Below are positions 1-9,891 of a DNA stretch of 36,652 nucleotides, piece after piece. Position numbers and translations under genes: made by a program. Within the stretch, counting starts at the first letter, position 1; each line of letters starts with the position of its first letter. Origin of the DNA: Prolixibacteraceae bacterium (lineage in GTDB: Bacteria; Bacteroidota; Bacteroidia; Bacteroidales; Prolixibacteraceae); NCBI GenBank assembly GCA_027859005.1, contig JAQIBQ010000277.1, forward strand, positions 1 to 36,652, given 5' to 3'. The notes below the pieces were generated by a model. The model had not been told where the DNA came from. It was given only the letters and a program-made list of their open reading frames with translations, and did not search any database.

Positions 1-261
1 ATTGATACTTCATGCTTTGCTTGTCATAATTTGGATTCGAAAAATTAAAAGGGGAAAAAAAAATTAACCTTTGATACTTTTTTCATATTACCTACAGCAC
101 AATTGGTAAGCAAATTAGCAGAAATTGCAGAAGTTGTTGAAGAAAACAACATGCCTCCTGCAAAGTTTTTAGAATACAATCCTGATGCTGCACTAAGCGA
201 AGAGCAAAAGCAATTGTTAATTAATTGGGCCAATACAAGTGCCGAATCTTTAATGGAATAA
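1..261 (+). pseudogene. Haem-binding-domain protein, 3' part, interrupted by an in-frame TAA at 46-48
   Basis: Frame 1 reads IDTSCFACHNLDSKN*KGKKKLTFDTFFILPTAQLVSKLAEIAEVVEENNMPPAKFLEYNPDAALSEEQKQLLINWANTSAESLME*. The CxxCH before the stop and the MPP..WA segment after it are in one frame. 5' end is outside the window. Confidence 0.7.
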
Positions 262-272
262 ATACTGCATTT

Positions 273-737
273 ATGTCGAAAAAGAAAATTACAGGAATTG
301 TATTGCTTACAGCTCTTGCGATCATACAGTTTATCCCATCGGAAAAACCGAAGGTAGATGATTCAAATCCCAGCGACTTGTTTGCAACGACTAACGTTTC
401 GGGTTCCGTTCGTCAATCAATCCAAAATGCTTGTTACGACTGCCATTCGAACGAATCGGTATATCCTTGGTATTCAAATATAGCTCCAATAAAATGGTTG
501 GTATACCACGACATTCGCGTTGGACGCGAAGAACTCAATTTCTCTGAATGGAACGAGTTAAGTAAGCTAAAGAAAGTTAAGTTTTTAGGGAAAATTACCG
601 AAGAAATTGAAAATGGTGAGATGCCAATGGAAATTTATATCCCATTACATCCTGATGCAAAATTATCAGTAACTCAAAAACAAGAACTCGCAGAATGGAC
701 TAAAAATTATGCTGAGAGCTTATTTCTGAAACAGTAG
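273..737 (+). CDS. Haem-binding domain-containing protein (monohaem c-type, CYDCH)
   Basis: ATG at 273 with N-terminal hydrophobic segment; CYDCHSNESVYPWYSNIAPIKWLVYHDIRVGREELNFSEW is typical of the Bacteroidota haem-binding domain. Confidence 0.85.
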   Translation: MSKKKITGIVLLTALAIIQFIPSEKPKVDDSNPSDLFATTNVSGSVRQSIQNACYDCHSNESVYPWYSNIAPIKWLVYHDIRVGREELNFSEWNELSKLKKVKFLGKITEEIENGEMPMEIYIPLHPDAKLSVTQKQELAEWTKNYAESLFLKQ

Positions 738-1100
738 TTATGAATGCATGCCCCCAACTACCTTCGTATTGATAAATAATACCAAATGCATTTCAAAATG
801 GTTTGTGAGAATTTATTCTATTTTTTGTTTAGATAATGAATAAAATACTTGCATAGCATAAGCTACGGAATTATTTTATAAAGAAATACAAACGGGAAAG
901 AGACAAATCGAAGATCGGCTTTTGCCAATTAGATAGATCATTTTGATGTGATTTTGGTATAAGGCATTGTTAATCCTTTCCAAGCTTTTAAAAACAATTC
1001 TTCTTGAAAGTGCTTTACAGCGAACGAGTAGATAACAGCGAACATACTTAAACGTATTGATTCACTGTAAGAACAAACGAAATCTGAAATTGATTAGTAT

Positions 1101-1901
1101 TTATTCTTCTAACAATTCAGGATGTTTAAATATGTGCTTCATGTATCGGTACATTTTGCCTGCATGCGATGCATCAGCCGTTCGGTGATCTAATACAACT
1201 GTCATTTGCATCATTCTCCGAATTACCACTTCATCATTAATTACAACAGGTTTTTTCTTAATCCCCCCCATAACTAGTACAAAAGATAAATTCGAACTTG
1301 GTAGTAATGCAGGGAAACCAGAATCGAGTCCAATACTTCCAATGTTTGTAATTAAAAAAGAACCAAAACTATTTGCACTCAAACCGATGCCAGGCATTGA
1401 GATTCCCCAGCTTATTGTTATTGTTCTGTATAATCGATATACCCAACTCCTGAATGGCCAAGGTAAACTAGCTAGTACATTTTTCGATTGCATGGTATCA
1501 TTTTCACTTCCATTTCGTGATTTTGCTATTTCTTTGCGTAAAAAATCAGCCAATTCTTGTAAATTCATTTTATCGGTCTCGGGAACAATAACCGAACTCA
1601 TTTCAGAATTTGCTTTTAATACACTGATACCAGCCTCAATAGTATCACGACCAACAATTTTCCCTCTACGTACAAAAGTATTTAATTCAGGTGCTTCATG
1701 TTTTATTCCACGAGCAACTGCCAAAGTAAAAATATGGGTTAGTGTTATTTTTAATCCACTTTTTCTTTTCTCACTAACATACTTCTCCAAATCTGTAACA
1801 TCAACTTCAGTAGATCCAAAAACCTTTGAATCGGTAGGTTTTTTATAAATTGTTGCGGCGACTTTTCTCCACTCACTATTCAACTCGTAATTCACATCCA
1901 T
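1101..1901 (-). CDS. 2-oxo acid dehydrogenase acyltransferase (E2) catalytic-domain protein lacking a lipoyl domain
   Basis: 266 aa; SFGSFLITNIGSIGLDSGFPALLP and C-terminal VVLDHRTADASHAGKM (HxxxD-type motif) match the E2 catalytic fold; no lipoyl or PSBD domain. Confidence 0.8.
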   Translation of the reverse strand: MDVNYELNSEWRKVAATIYKKPTDSKVFGSTEVDVTDLEKYVSEKRKSGLKITLTHIFTLAVARGIKHEAPELNTFVRRGKIVGRDTIEAGISVLKANSEMSSVIVPETDKMNLQELADFLRKEIAKSRNGSENDTMQSKNVLASLPWPFRSWVYRLYRTITISWGISMPGIGLSANSFGSFLITNIGSIGLDSGFPALLPSSNLSFVLVMGGIKKKPVVINDEVVIRRMMQMTVVLDHRTADASHAGKMYRYMKHIFKHPELLEE

Positions 1902-2047
1902 GCCCTAAAAATAATCTTTTACAAAGATTGTAAAAATGATTTGCGCATAAAATATCTAATTATTTAAATATTTTATGTTGCCCTGAATTGTTTATCGATA
2001 GAAAGTCGATATTATCATATAACAAACAGCATTCGACGTGAAAACAG

Positions 2048-2075
2048 AAAAGGCCGAAAAGTAATCCGACCTTTT
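2048..2075 (-). terminator. Rho-independent terminator of the act operon
   Basis: Inverted repeat AAAGGCCG...CCGACCTTTTT just 3' of actE, with a T-rich tract on the minus strand. Confidence 0.6.
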
Positions 2076-2096
2076 TGTTTCTTCGTGTGTAATAAA

Positions 2097-2666
2097 TTAT
2101 TTACTGGCTTGATCTTGCAAATGGTTAATGTAATTTACCAACTGCCAAGTATCGTCAACAGAAAGTTGAGGACCATGAGCTCCCATTACACCAAATCCAA
2201 TCCGAACATTGTGAAAAAGTTGGCCATCGGTTTTAGCCATAGCTCTTTCTGCCAAATAATTGGCAGGAGGAAATGGATATTTCTTACTTGTATATAGGAA
2301 ACCTTGACCATTTCCTTTATCACCATGGCAAATAATACAATATTGTTCGTATACCTTTTTTGCGTGTTCTATATCGAATTGATCAGCCAAGGGATTCTCA
2401 ATACTTGAAGCTTTTATTTCGTCTTCGGGTGTTTTTTCAAAACCAAAAGCATGTTCATGAATTGCAACTGTTCCTTCAACTGGACCAACCATGGTTTTGC
2501 CATCGGAATAATTTGGGTTTGCGCTATAGGTTTCGTATGCCCGCGATGCTTCCATGTCGTTAAAATAGCTATAGCCTGGTTCATTCCTGTTATCGTCACA
2601 AGAACTAAATAACACCACAATTACTGCAGCTATAACAACCCAATGCTTGTAGTTAAATATTTTCAT
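2097..2666 (-). CDS. actE: Alternative complex III monohaem cytochrome c subunit ActE
   Basis: 189 aa from ATG at 2666 (MKIFNYKHW...); lipoprotein-like LFSSC; VEGTVA... and CIICHGDKGNGQG; adjacent to actABCDF. Confidence 0.88.
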   Translation of the reverse strand: MKIFNYKHWVVIAAVIVVLFSSCDDNRNEPGYSYFNDMEASRAYETYSANPNYSDGKTMVGPVEGTVAIHEHAFGFEKTPEDEIKASSIENPLADQFDIEHAKKVYEQYCIICHGDKGNGQGFLYTSKKYPFPPANYLAERAMAKTDGQLFHNVRIGFGVMGAHGPQLSVDDTWQLVNYINHLQDQASK

Positions 2667-3846
2667 AGTCAAAACTTTCTTTGAAATAAGGATGATTTTC
2701 AGGTGTTGCTTTTGCTTTTCCAAACGAAATAAAGAAGATCCAAAGGAATGCTGCAAAATAAAAGAAAGGTAATCCAATTTCTAATACACCAATTTTGGCT
2801 TCTTCGTGACCAACAACACCAGGCATAATGGCCAAATAAATATCTAACCAATGGCCTGCAATTAAAACACAAGCAATAACAGCTAAGTATAAAGGTTGAC
2901 GTTTTGCGCCACGTGTCATCAGGGCTAAAAAGGGAACTAAGAAGTTGATAAGTACATTCAAATAGAATAATTCATTGAAATTCTCAGTACGTTCAACAAA
3001 ATAATGAGTCTCTTCAGGAATATTACTGTACCAAATCAGTAAGTATTGGCTAATCCACAAATAAGCCCAGAATATACTAAACCCGAAAAGGTATTTTCCT
3101 AAATCGTGTAAATGTTCGTCTCTAATATGAGGTAAAATATTGTATTTCTTAAAGGCAATCGTAATTAATATAATTACAGCTAAAGCCAATACGAACATAC
3201 TTGAGAAAGTGTACCAACCGTACAACGTACTGAACCAATGTGCATCTATTGACATCAGCCAATCCCACGCCGACATTGAACTTGTTACTGCAAAAAATAC
3301 CATAAACCAACCTGCTGTTGATCGAATTCGTTTTAAAAAATTCTCCGTTGGTTCCAGGTCATTTTTTATCGATATTTTTCTAAGTCGATTGGCAAAAAAC
3401 CACCAACCGGCAAAATAAACTGCAAATCGAATAAGCCAGAAAGGAATATTCAAATAAGCTGTTTTCGACTGTAGTATTTCGTCGAGATGATCAGTATGTG
3501 TCCATTCAAATAAATCTTTCATTCCGGGCAACGCCATTAGCAATAAAATTGCTGCAAAAGGAATGGTTTGCCCCATTGCCTCCAATACTCGCTGGAAGCT
3601 GGTTTGCCATCCCGATTCTCCCAGAGTATTAACGGCCCAAAAGAACAAAGAGCCTAAACCAATAAAAAGAAAAATCAAAGAGTTGAGCCAAACATTAGCC
3701 CAGATTCTTGCAGAGGGTGCTTTGTCTACAAATATGCCCCAAACTAACGCAAGCAAGCCTACAACAGCAGCTATATATAATATATTTTTAAGCTTTTGGC
3801 TAAATTTAAAAGGAACTGCTTCGGGTATAACTTTCTTTTCAATCAT
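2653..3846 (-). CDS. actF: Alternative complex III membrane subunit ActF
   Basis: 397 aa polytopic protein, SAWDWLMSIDAHWFSTLYGWYTF motif; in act operon; overlaps actD (ATGA) and actE (14 nt). Confidence 0.9.
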   Translation of the reverse strand: MIEKKVIPEAVPFKFSQKLKNILYIAAVVGLLALVWGIFVDKAPSARIWANVWLNSLIFLFIGLGSLFFWAVNTLGESGWQTSFQRVLEAMGQTIPFAAILLLMALPGMKDLFEWTHTDHLDEILQSKTAYLNIPFWLIRFAVYFAGWWFFANRLRKISIKNDLEPTENFLKRIRSTAGWFMVFFAVTSSMSAWDWLMSIDAHWFSTLYGWYTFSSMFVLALAVIILITIAFKKYNILPHIRDEHLHDLGKYLFGFSIFWAYLWISQYLLIWYSNIPEETHYFVERTENFNELFYLNVLINFLVPFLALMTRGAKRQPLYLAVIACVLIAGHWLDIYLAIMPGVVGHEEAKIGVLEIGLPFFYFAAFLWIFFISFGKAKATPENHPYFKESFDYENI

Positions 3847-4364
3847 TGTTCTCCTTTTAAAAGTTTAACATCAAGTGCGCCGGTGGCAGCAAGTGCTGCA
3901 CTTAATTCCTCATTATTCATTTTATTTTTCTCTTCTGAGAGTATAATCTGAAAATGATCGTCGGTTACTTTCTCATCTAAAATATCGGGAATCTGACCTG
4001 GTCCTAATTTAGATCTCACCAAAAATGAAATTCCCATTGTATAAGCTGCAAACAAAACAGTTAACTCAAAAGCAACTGGGATAAAAGAAGGAATTGACAT
4101 GTAAGGTTTTCCACCAAAATTAAGAGGCCAACCTTTGGTAAATACCCAAATCTGAAATCCCATTCCAATGGTTAAACCAACAATTCCTGCTAAAAATGCC
4201 ACTTTGGGCAAATGAGAGCGGCGAAGTTTTAATACGCTATCCAATCCGTGAACAGGAAATGGAGTACGTACATCTTCAATGGAAATTCCTTTCTCCTGAA
4301 GCTCTTTAATTCCGTGAAGCAAGTCAAGCTCATCGGTAAAATATCCGTATACTATTGCTCCCAT
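3843..4364 (-). CDS. actD: Alternative complex III subunit ActD (DUF3341)
   Basis: 173 aa, YGYFTDELDLLHGIKELQEKGI...TPFPVHGLD, two TM segments; between actC and actF. Confidence 0.92.
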   Translation of the reverse strand: MGAIVYGYFTDELDLLHGIKELQEKGISIEDVRTPFPVHGLDSVLKLRRSHLPKVAFLAGIVGLTIGMGFQIWVFTKGWPLNFGGKPYMSIPSFIPVAFELTVLFAAYTMGISFLVRSKLGPGQIPDILDEKVTDDHFQIILSEEKNKMNNEELSAALAATGALDVKLLKGEQ

Positions 4365-4366
4365 AT

Positions 4367-5758
4367 CTAATGTTTTTCAGGTTGATCGTTTCGTACTGAT
4401 TTTCCTATAAATTTCTTTGCTGAAGACCGAGCAATTGATTTTACTTCGGCAATTGCAATTACAGGGAAAACACGTATGAACAAGAAGAATAAAGTAAAGA
4501 ACAATCCAAATGTTCCTAAGAAGATCGCAACTTCGACCCAGGTTGGTTTGTACATTGTCCAGCTCGATGGCAAGTAATCTCTACTTAACGAGGTTACTAC
4601 AATTACAAAACGTTCGAACCACATTCCAATATTTATAAAGATGGAAAGCACAAAAGTGAATCCAACACTTCTTCTCAATTTTTTAATCCATAACAACTGT
4701 GGTGATATCACATTACAGGTCATCATAATCCAATAAGCCCATGCATAAGGCCCCAATGCTCTATTCACAAACGCGTAACGTTCATATTCTACTCCACTGT
4801 ACCATGCCATAAACAACTCAGTAATATAGGCAATACCAACCACTGAACCGGTTGCAATAATTACCTTATTCATGGATTCGATATGGCCTACCGTAATGTA
4901 TTTCTCAAGATTTAATGCTTTTCGAGTAACAATCATTAGTGTTAATACCATAGCAAAACCAGAGAAAACAGCTCCCGACACAAAGTAGGGAGGGAATATC
5001 GTAGTATGCCATCCGGGTATAACCGATGTTGCAAAGTCAAAACTCACAATGGTGTGAACCGAAAGCACCAAAGGTGCTGCCAAACCAGCGAGAATCAAAC
5101 TCATTGATTCGTGACGGTGCCAGTGACGAGCAGAACCTTTCCATCCAAAACTCAAAAAATTGTATGCTTTCTTTTTCCAGACTGTTTTCATCCGATCACG
5201 AATAGTTCCCAAATCGGGAAGTAAGCCCATGTACCAAAAGAGTAATGAAACCAATAAGTAAGTTGAAATGGCAAATACATCCCATAGCAATGGCGAATTA
5301 AAATTCACCCACAATTCTCGAGTATTTGGATAAGGAAAAATAAAGAATCCCAATGGCAAACGGCCCATGTGAATTAATGGAAATAATCCAGCACACATTA
5401 CTGCAATAATCGTCATTGCTTCAGCTGCACGGTTAATACTGGTCCGCCATTTTTGACGAAATAAAAGTAGGATGGCTGAAATAAACGTACCGGCATGGCC
5501 GATACCTACCCACCAAACAAAGTTGGTGATACTCCATCCCCACCCGATGGTGCGGTTAACACCCCAGGTTCCTATTCCAAACCAAATGGAATAAGCAATC
5601 ATGGCAAATCCAAACAACATCACGGTGGATGATATTCCAATTCCCAAGTACCAAAATTTGCCTGGTTTCGAATGTATTGGGGCGATAACATCATCAGTGA
5701 TGTCTTTGTAGCTTTTTTCGCCGTTTATTAATGGTTCTCTGACCGGTGATACATACAT
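4367..5758 (-). CDS. actC: Alternative complex III NrfD/PsrC-like subunit ActC
   Basis: 463 aa polytopic NrfD-like protein; GWSITNFVWWVGIGHAGTFISAILLLFRQKWR, EMYSGVEYER-like region (AWYSGVEYERYAF). Confidence 0.93.
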   Translation of the reverse strand: MYVSPVREPLINGEKSYKDITDDVIAPIHSKPGKFWYLGIGISSTVMLFGFAMIAYSIWFGIGTWGVNRTIGWGWSITNFVWWVGIGHAGTFISAILLLFRQKWRTSINRAAEAMTIIAVMCAGLFPLIHMGRLPLGFFIFPYPNTRELWVNFNSPLLWDVFAISTYLLVSLLFWYMGLLPDLGTIRDRMKTVWKKKAYNFLSFGWKGSARHWHRHESMSLILAGLAAPLVLSVHTIVSFDFATSVIPGWHTTIFPPYFVSGAVFSGFAMVLTLMIVTRKALNLEKYITVGHIESMNKVIIATGSVVGIAYITELFMAWYSGVEYERYAFVNRALGPYAWAYWIMMTCNVISPQLLWIKKLRRSVGFTFVLSIFINIGMWFERFVIVVTSLSRDYLPSSWTMYKPTWVEVAIFLGTFGLFFTLFFLFIRVFPVIAIAEVKSIARSSAKKFIGKSVRNDQPEKH

Positions 5759-5776
5759 AATCTATCGGTTAGTTTT

Positions 5777-8716
5777 TTAGCTTATATTTCTAATTTTTGT
5801 CAAATATCCAACACTAGGCAGGGTATGTATTTCCTCTAACAAGTGATAGTTACGAGGGTCTTTCATCATCTGGGCTACTTCACTTTCAGGGTTATTTACA
5901 TCGCCAAATACAATGGCATTTAAACTACAAGCCTGTTGACAAGCCGATTGCAATTCACCATCATACAATTGACGTCCTTCTAATTTGGCATTCAATTTTT
6001 TCTCTTGAATACGTTGTACACAAAAAGAGCATTTTTCAATAACTCCCTTTGCTCGTACAGTAACATCGGGATTATGACGCATACGACTCAAGTCTACGGT
6101 TAAATTAGCAGGGTCGTAACGGTTATTCGGAATTGAATCGGCACCGGTATAATCCAGCCAGTTGAAACGACGTACTTTATAAGGACAGTTATTGTTGCAA
6201 TAACGTGTTCCAATACAGCGGTTGTAAGCCATTTGGTTTAAACCTTCGCTTGAATGGTTGGTTGCGGCAACAGGACAAACATTCTCACAAGGAGCATTAT
6301 CGCAATGCTGACACATTACAGGTTGACGTACAACTTCAGGATTATCTTCTTCTCCACTATAGTAGCGGTCAATTCTAATCCAAGCCATTTCATGTACAGC
6401 AAGAACTTCTTTTTTACCTACTACAGGAATATTATTTTCGGTGTTACAAGCTAACACACAAGCACTACAACCAGTACACTTACTAAGGTCGATAGCCATA
6501 GCCCATTTGTGCCCTTTGTATTCGTGCCCTGGATACAATGATGTTGCATGGTGTTCAGCCACCTCGTGCATTTCATTACCTGCATGGTGATCGTGCTTCC
6601 ACTCTTTCAGTGTAGCCTCACGTGCCAACGGACGCCCTTCTTGTGATTGATGACCTTGAACTAAGGGTAATTTTTCAAACTCACCTGTTTTTTCAATACT
6701 TACACCAACAACTGAATTTAATCGAAATCCATTTTGAATTAATGAAAGAGGATAAGCATTAACACCTGTAACTAATTCCTTTGGAATTCCAATTGTACGA
6801 CCATACCCAACAGCCACCGAAACGGTATGATCTGCTTGACCTGGTTGTACAAAAGCAGGTATTGTTAATGCACCAACTTTTATTACATCACCATTTTTAA
6901 TACCCATTTGCCGGGCAATCGATGGTGCAATCGATGCATAATTGTCCCATGCAATTCTTGTGACAGGATCGGGACATTCTTGCAACCATGGGTTTAATGC
7001 ACCGTGACCTGTTCCAATATTTATATTTTCTACCAATTCAATAACGAAACCATCAACAACTTTTTCTTTAGAAACTGTAACTAAGGCTTTCTTAACCTCA
7101 TCGAAGTTATAAGTTAGTAGGGTAGATTTCACATCGTAAACAAACTCGCCAGATCGAACTACATTCACCCAAAAACGATCTTTATCTAATGTTGTTGTTT
7201 GTAATAGGTAATAATTGGCTAGCCAATTATTCTTGATGTATTCACGCCAAACAGTATCGTTCCCTAACCACGAAAGTAAAGTCTCTTGAGCCTGGCGAAC
7301 ATCAAATAATTTATGCAAGGTAGGTTGAAGAACAGAAACAACACCTTTTTTATATTCGGCATCGTCCCAGCTTTCCATAAAACTTGGAGAAGGAAGAACA
7401 TAATCGCACAAGTCTGATGTTTCGTCGGGTAGAGAACTTAATGTAACCGATAACTTTGCCTTTTCGATGGCAGCTTTAACTTTATCTGCACTTGGATGAT
7501 TGTATACTGGATTTACATCCCACAAAACAATGGCTCCAATATTTTCTTTCAATATGGTATCGATCGATTTTTCAGTTCCCTGAAAATGATTGTAATTATT
7601 GTTCCAAGTAATGGTGGTACCATTACTTTTTAGCATTTGATTTATACCATTAACAATAACTTGGTATTCAGGATTATTATCACCGCAAACAACCAATGCT
7701 TTTCCTTTATTCTCAACCAAATCGCTTAATAAACCACTTAGATTTTCGGCCAACTCTGCGGTTGGTGGTTTCGATTCAATAAACGGCAAACCATTCTTTG
7801 CAGCTAAATGGTTGTAAATATAAGTTACTACTCTTCCGTATTCATTCTTATCGGCACGAATCCTAATATCGGCATTTGAACCTGTTAAAGACATTCCTGC
7901 CTCAACCTGATAATGACGATTCAAATCGTGCGTGCCTTTACGAAGGTCGCGACGTTTGGCATACTGTGCTGAAAATTCAACAGGCGACAACCATGTTCCT
8001 AAGAAATCACATCCAATCGAAACAATACATTCAGCCTTATCGAAATGATATTCGGGTAAAACGGCATTACCATAAACACGACGATTTGCTTCGCGGTATC
8101 CGTCCATTGCAATGGCATCGTATACTTGCCATTCTGCATTAAATTCAGTACAAAACTCGGCAATTAATTTTTGAGTAGATGGACTTATAATTGTTGGAGT
8201 AACTAAGATTATGTTATCTCCTTGGTTCGCCAACTCACGCAATTGAGTTACAATTTCTTGATCGGCTGTTGCCCAATCAATTTTCTCTCCTGACTTTGTA
8301 GGATGATTGAATCGGTTTACATTGTAAACATCTAATACCGATGCTTGAACTTTACCGCTTGTTCCGCTAGGATTTATCACCGATTTTGGATTTGGTTCCA
8401 GTTTAATCGGTCGGTTGTCGCGAACTTTAACTAAAACGCTACTAAATTCATTTTGATTAAAATACGACGATGCGTAATAAGCAGCTTTACCTGGTGAAAT
8501 TTCTTCAGGTTTTATAAAGTAGGGAATTGCTTTTTCAACCGGCCGCTTACAAGATGCAATTAATTCAGCCGAAGCAGTACCAAGCCCTAGTAATTTTAAG
8601 AAATTTCTTCGTGATGAAGCATCAACAGGAACATCGAGTGTTTCTTTGGTTCTTGCATCTTCAACTGGCTCAAATTCATCAAGAATATGCCAATATTTAT
8701 TTTCTTCACTCATCAA
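5777..8716 (-). CDS. actB: Alternative complex III subunit ActB (molybdopterin-oxidoreductase-like plus 4Fe-4S domain, TAT-like N-terminus)
   Basis: 979 aa; N-term SRRNFLKLLG; C-term ferredoxin motifs CTGCSACVLACNTENNIP, CQHCDNAPCENVCPV, CSFCVQRIQ. Confidence 0.95.
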   Translation of the reverse strand: MMSEENKYWHILDEFEPVEDARTKETLDVPVDASSRRNFLKLLGLGTASAELIASCKRPVEKAIPYFIKPEEISPGKAAYYASSYFNQNEFSSVLVKVRDNRPIKLEPNPKSVINPSGTSGKVQASVLDVYNVNRFNHPTKSGEKIDWATADQEIVTQLRELANQGDNIILVTPTIISPSTQKLIAEFCTEFNAEWQVYDAIAMDGYREANRRVYGNAVLPEYHFDKAECIVSIGCDFLGTWLSPVEFSAQYAKRRDLRKGTHDLNRHYQVEAGMSLTGSNADIRIRADKNEYGRVVTYIYNHLAAKNGLPFIESKPPTAELAENLSGLLSDLVENKGKALVVCGDNNPEYQVIVNGINQMLKSNGTTITWNNNYNHFQGTEKSIDTILKENIGAIVLWDVNPVYNHPSADKVKAAIEKAKLSVTLSSLPDETSDLCDYVLPSPSFMESWDDAEYKKGVVSVLQPTLHKLFDVRQAQETLLSWLGNDTVWREYIKNNWLANYYLLQTTTLDKDRFWVNVVRSGEFVYDVKSTLLTYNFDEVKKALVTVSKEKVVDGFVIELVENINIGTGHGALNPWLQECPDPVTRIAWDNYASIAPSIARQMGIKNGDVIKVGALTIPAFVQPGQADHTVSVAVGYGRTIGIPKELVTGVNAYPLSLIQNGFRLNSVVGVSIEKTGEFEKLPLVQGHQSQEGRPLAREATLKEWKHDHHAGNEMHEVAEHHATSLYPGHEYKGHKWAMAIDLSKCTGCSACVLACNTENNIPVVGKKEVLAVHEMAWIRIDRYYSGEEDNPEVVRQPVMCQHCDNAPCENVCPVAATNHSSEGLNQMAYNRCIGTRYCNNNCPYKVRRFNWLDYTGADSIPNNRYDPANLTVDLSRMRHNPDVTVRAKGVIEKCSFCVQRIQEKKLNAKLEGRQLYDGELQSACQQACSLNAIVFGDVNNPESEVAQMMKDPRNYHLLEEIHTLPSVGYLTKIRNIS

Positions 8717-8751
8717 GTATTGTTTTGAACGGTGGTCTTATTTTTTCTAAA

Positions 8752-9891
8752 TTAATAGTGACATTTTGAGCACTCATTAGCACCAATATCACTGGCCATA
8801 ATTGAATCGCGTGTTCCTTCACTTAATTCTTTATGGAATTCGTCGAACATTTGGTAATACTCATTGTCTTCGAAATCGACTTTTGTTTCGCGATGACAGT
8901 TTAAACACCATCCCATTGAAAGATCATTTTCTTGTTTAAGAATGTGCATTTCTTCAACAGCTCCGTGACATTGAGCACAGTCAAGTTTACCTGCACCAAC
9001 GTGTTGTGCATGGGCAAAGAATACATGATCGGGCAACTGATGAATTCGAACCCACTCAATTGAACGTCCTTCTTCATATGCCTCAACTAATTTTTTAATT
9101 TCAAATTTTCCAGAACGTGCACCTTCTCGAACTACAATATGGCAATTCATGCAAAGGCTGGTTGACGGAATATTTGCTGATTTTGATTCATCGGCCGTAT
9201 GATGACAATACATACAATCAATTTTGTTATCGCCAGCATGAACCTTATGTGAGAACTTAATGGGTTGATCGGGCTGATAAGTATCACTCCTACCCAATTT
9301 CACGGCAGCTTCGTAAGCCATGTTCAACTGATAGCCTAACGCAAGCAAAATAATCAGAATCGGAATTGCTTTAAATTTCACTTTGTGGAAGAAGATTAGA
9401 TCGAGCAAAGCCCATGTCATAACTCCACCAATTAGTAGAAATAGCAACAATTTCAGAAATGAAGGTTTGTCTTTGGGGAGTCCATTTTCGGCCAAGTTAT
9501 CCATATATGCTTTCACATATTGGATTTGATCTTGGGGTACATCGATGTTTGCATGAGCTACCGACATTACTTTTCCGAAAGGAGAAAGTAACACTTCTTC
9601 CAAATCTTCTGATGATTTGTTTAAGTAGAGCTCAGCAATTTCGATGGAAGCTGGATTCCAATTTATTGTATCAGCAGGCTTGTAGTAGTGACAAGAAACA
9701 CAGGATGGATTCGGACTAGCTTTTGGAAGCAAACCTTTATAATACCTTTCACCTTGCTTTACATCACTTCTAGAATGTTTACCTGAATGAGAATCGGAAC
9801 TTTTTGCTGTTCCTGCTATGCACGAGAATAAAAAAAGTGCCAAAAAAGAGAGGTTTAGTAAACTTTGCACTTTGAATAGCTGATGACTCAT
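8752..9891 (-). CDS. actA: Alternative complex III multihaem cytochrome c subunit ActA
   Basis: 379 aa with six CxxCH sites: CVSCH, CMYCH, CMNCH, CAQCH, CLNCH, CSKCH; one TM segment after the first haem site. Confidence 0.92.
   Translation of the reverse strand: MSHQLFKVQSLLNLSFLALFLFSCIAGTAKSSDSHSGKHSRSDVKQGERYYKGLLPKASPNPSCVSCHYYKPADTINWNPASIEIAELYLNKSSEDLEEVLLSPFGKVMSVAHANIDVPQDQIQYVKAYMDNLAENGLPKDKPSFLKLLLFLLIGGVMTWALLDLIFFHKVKFKAIPILIILLALGYQLNMAYEAAVKLGRSDTYQPDQPIKFSHKVHAGDNKIDCMYCHHTADESKSANIPSTSLCMNCHIVVREGARSGKFEIKKLVEAYEEGRSIEWVRIHQLPDHVFFAHAQHVGAGKLDCAQCHGAVEEMHILKQENDLSMGWCLNCHRETKVDFEDNEYYQMFDEFHKELSEGTRDSIMASDIGANECSKCHY

Noticed and set aside
1342-1848. 168-aa plus-strand ORF opposite the E2-like gene
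   Set aside because: Antisense shadow of a well-supported CDS; no recognisable domain.
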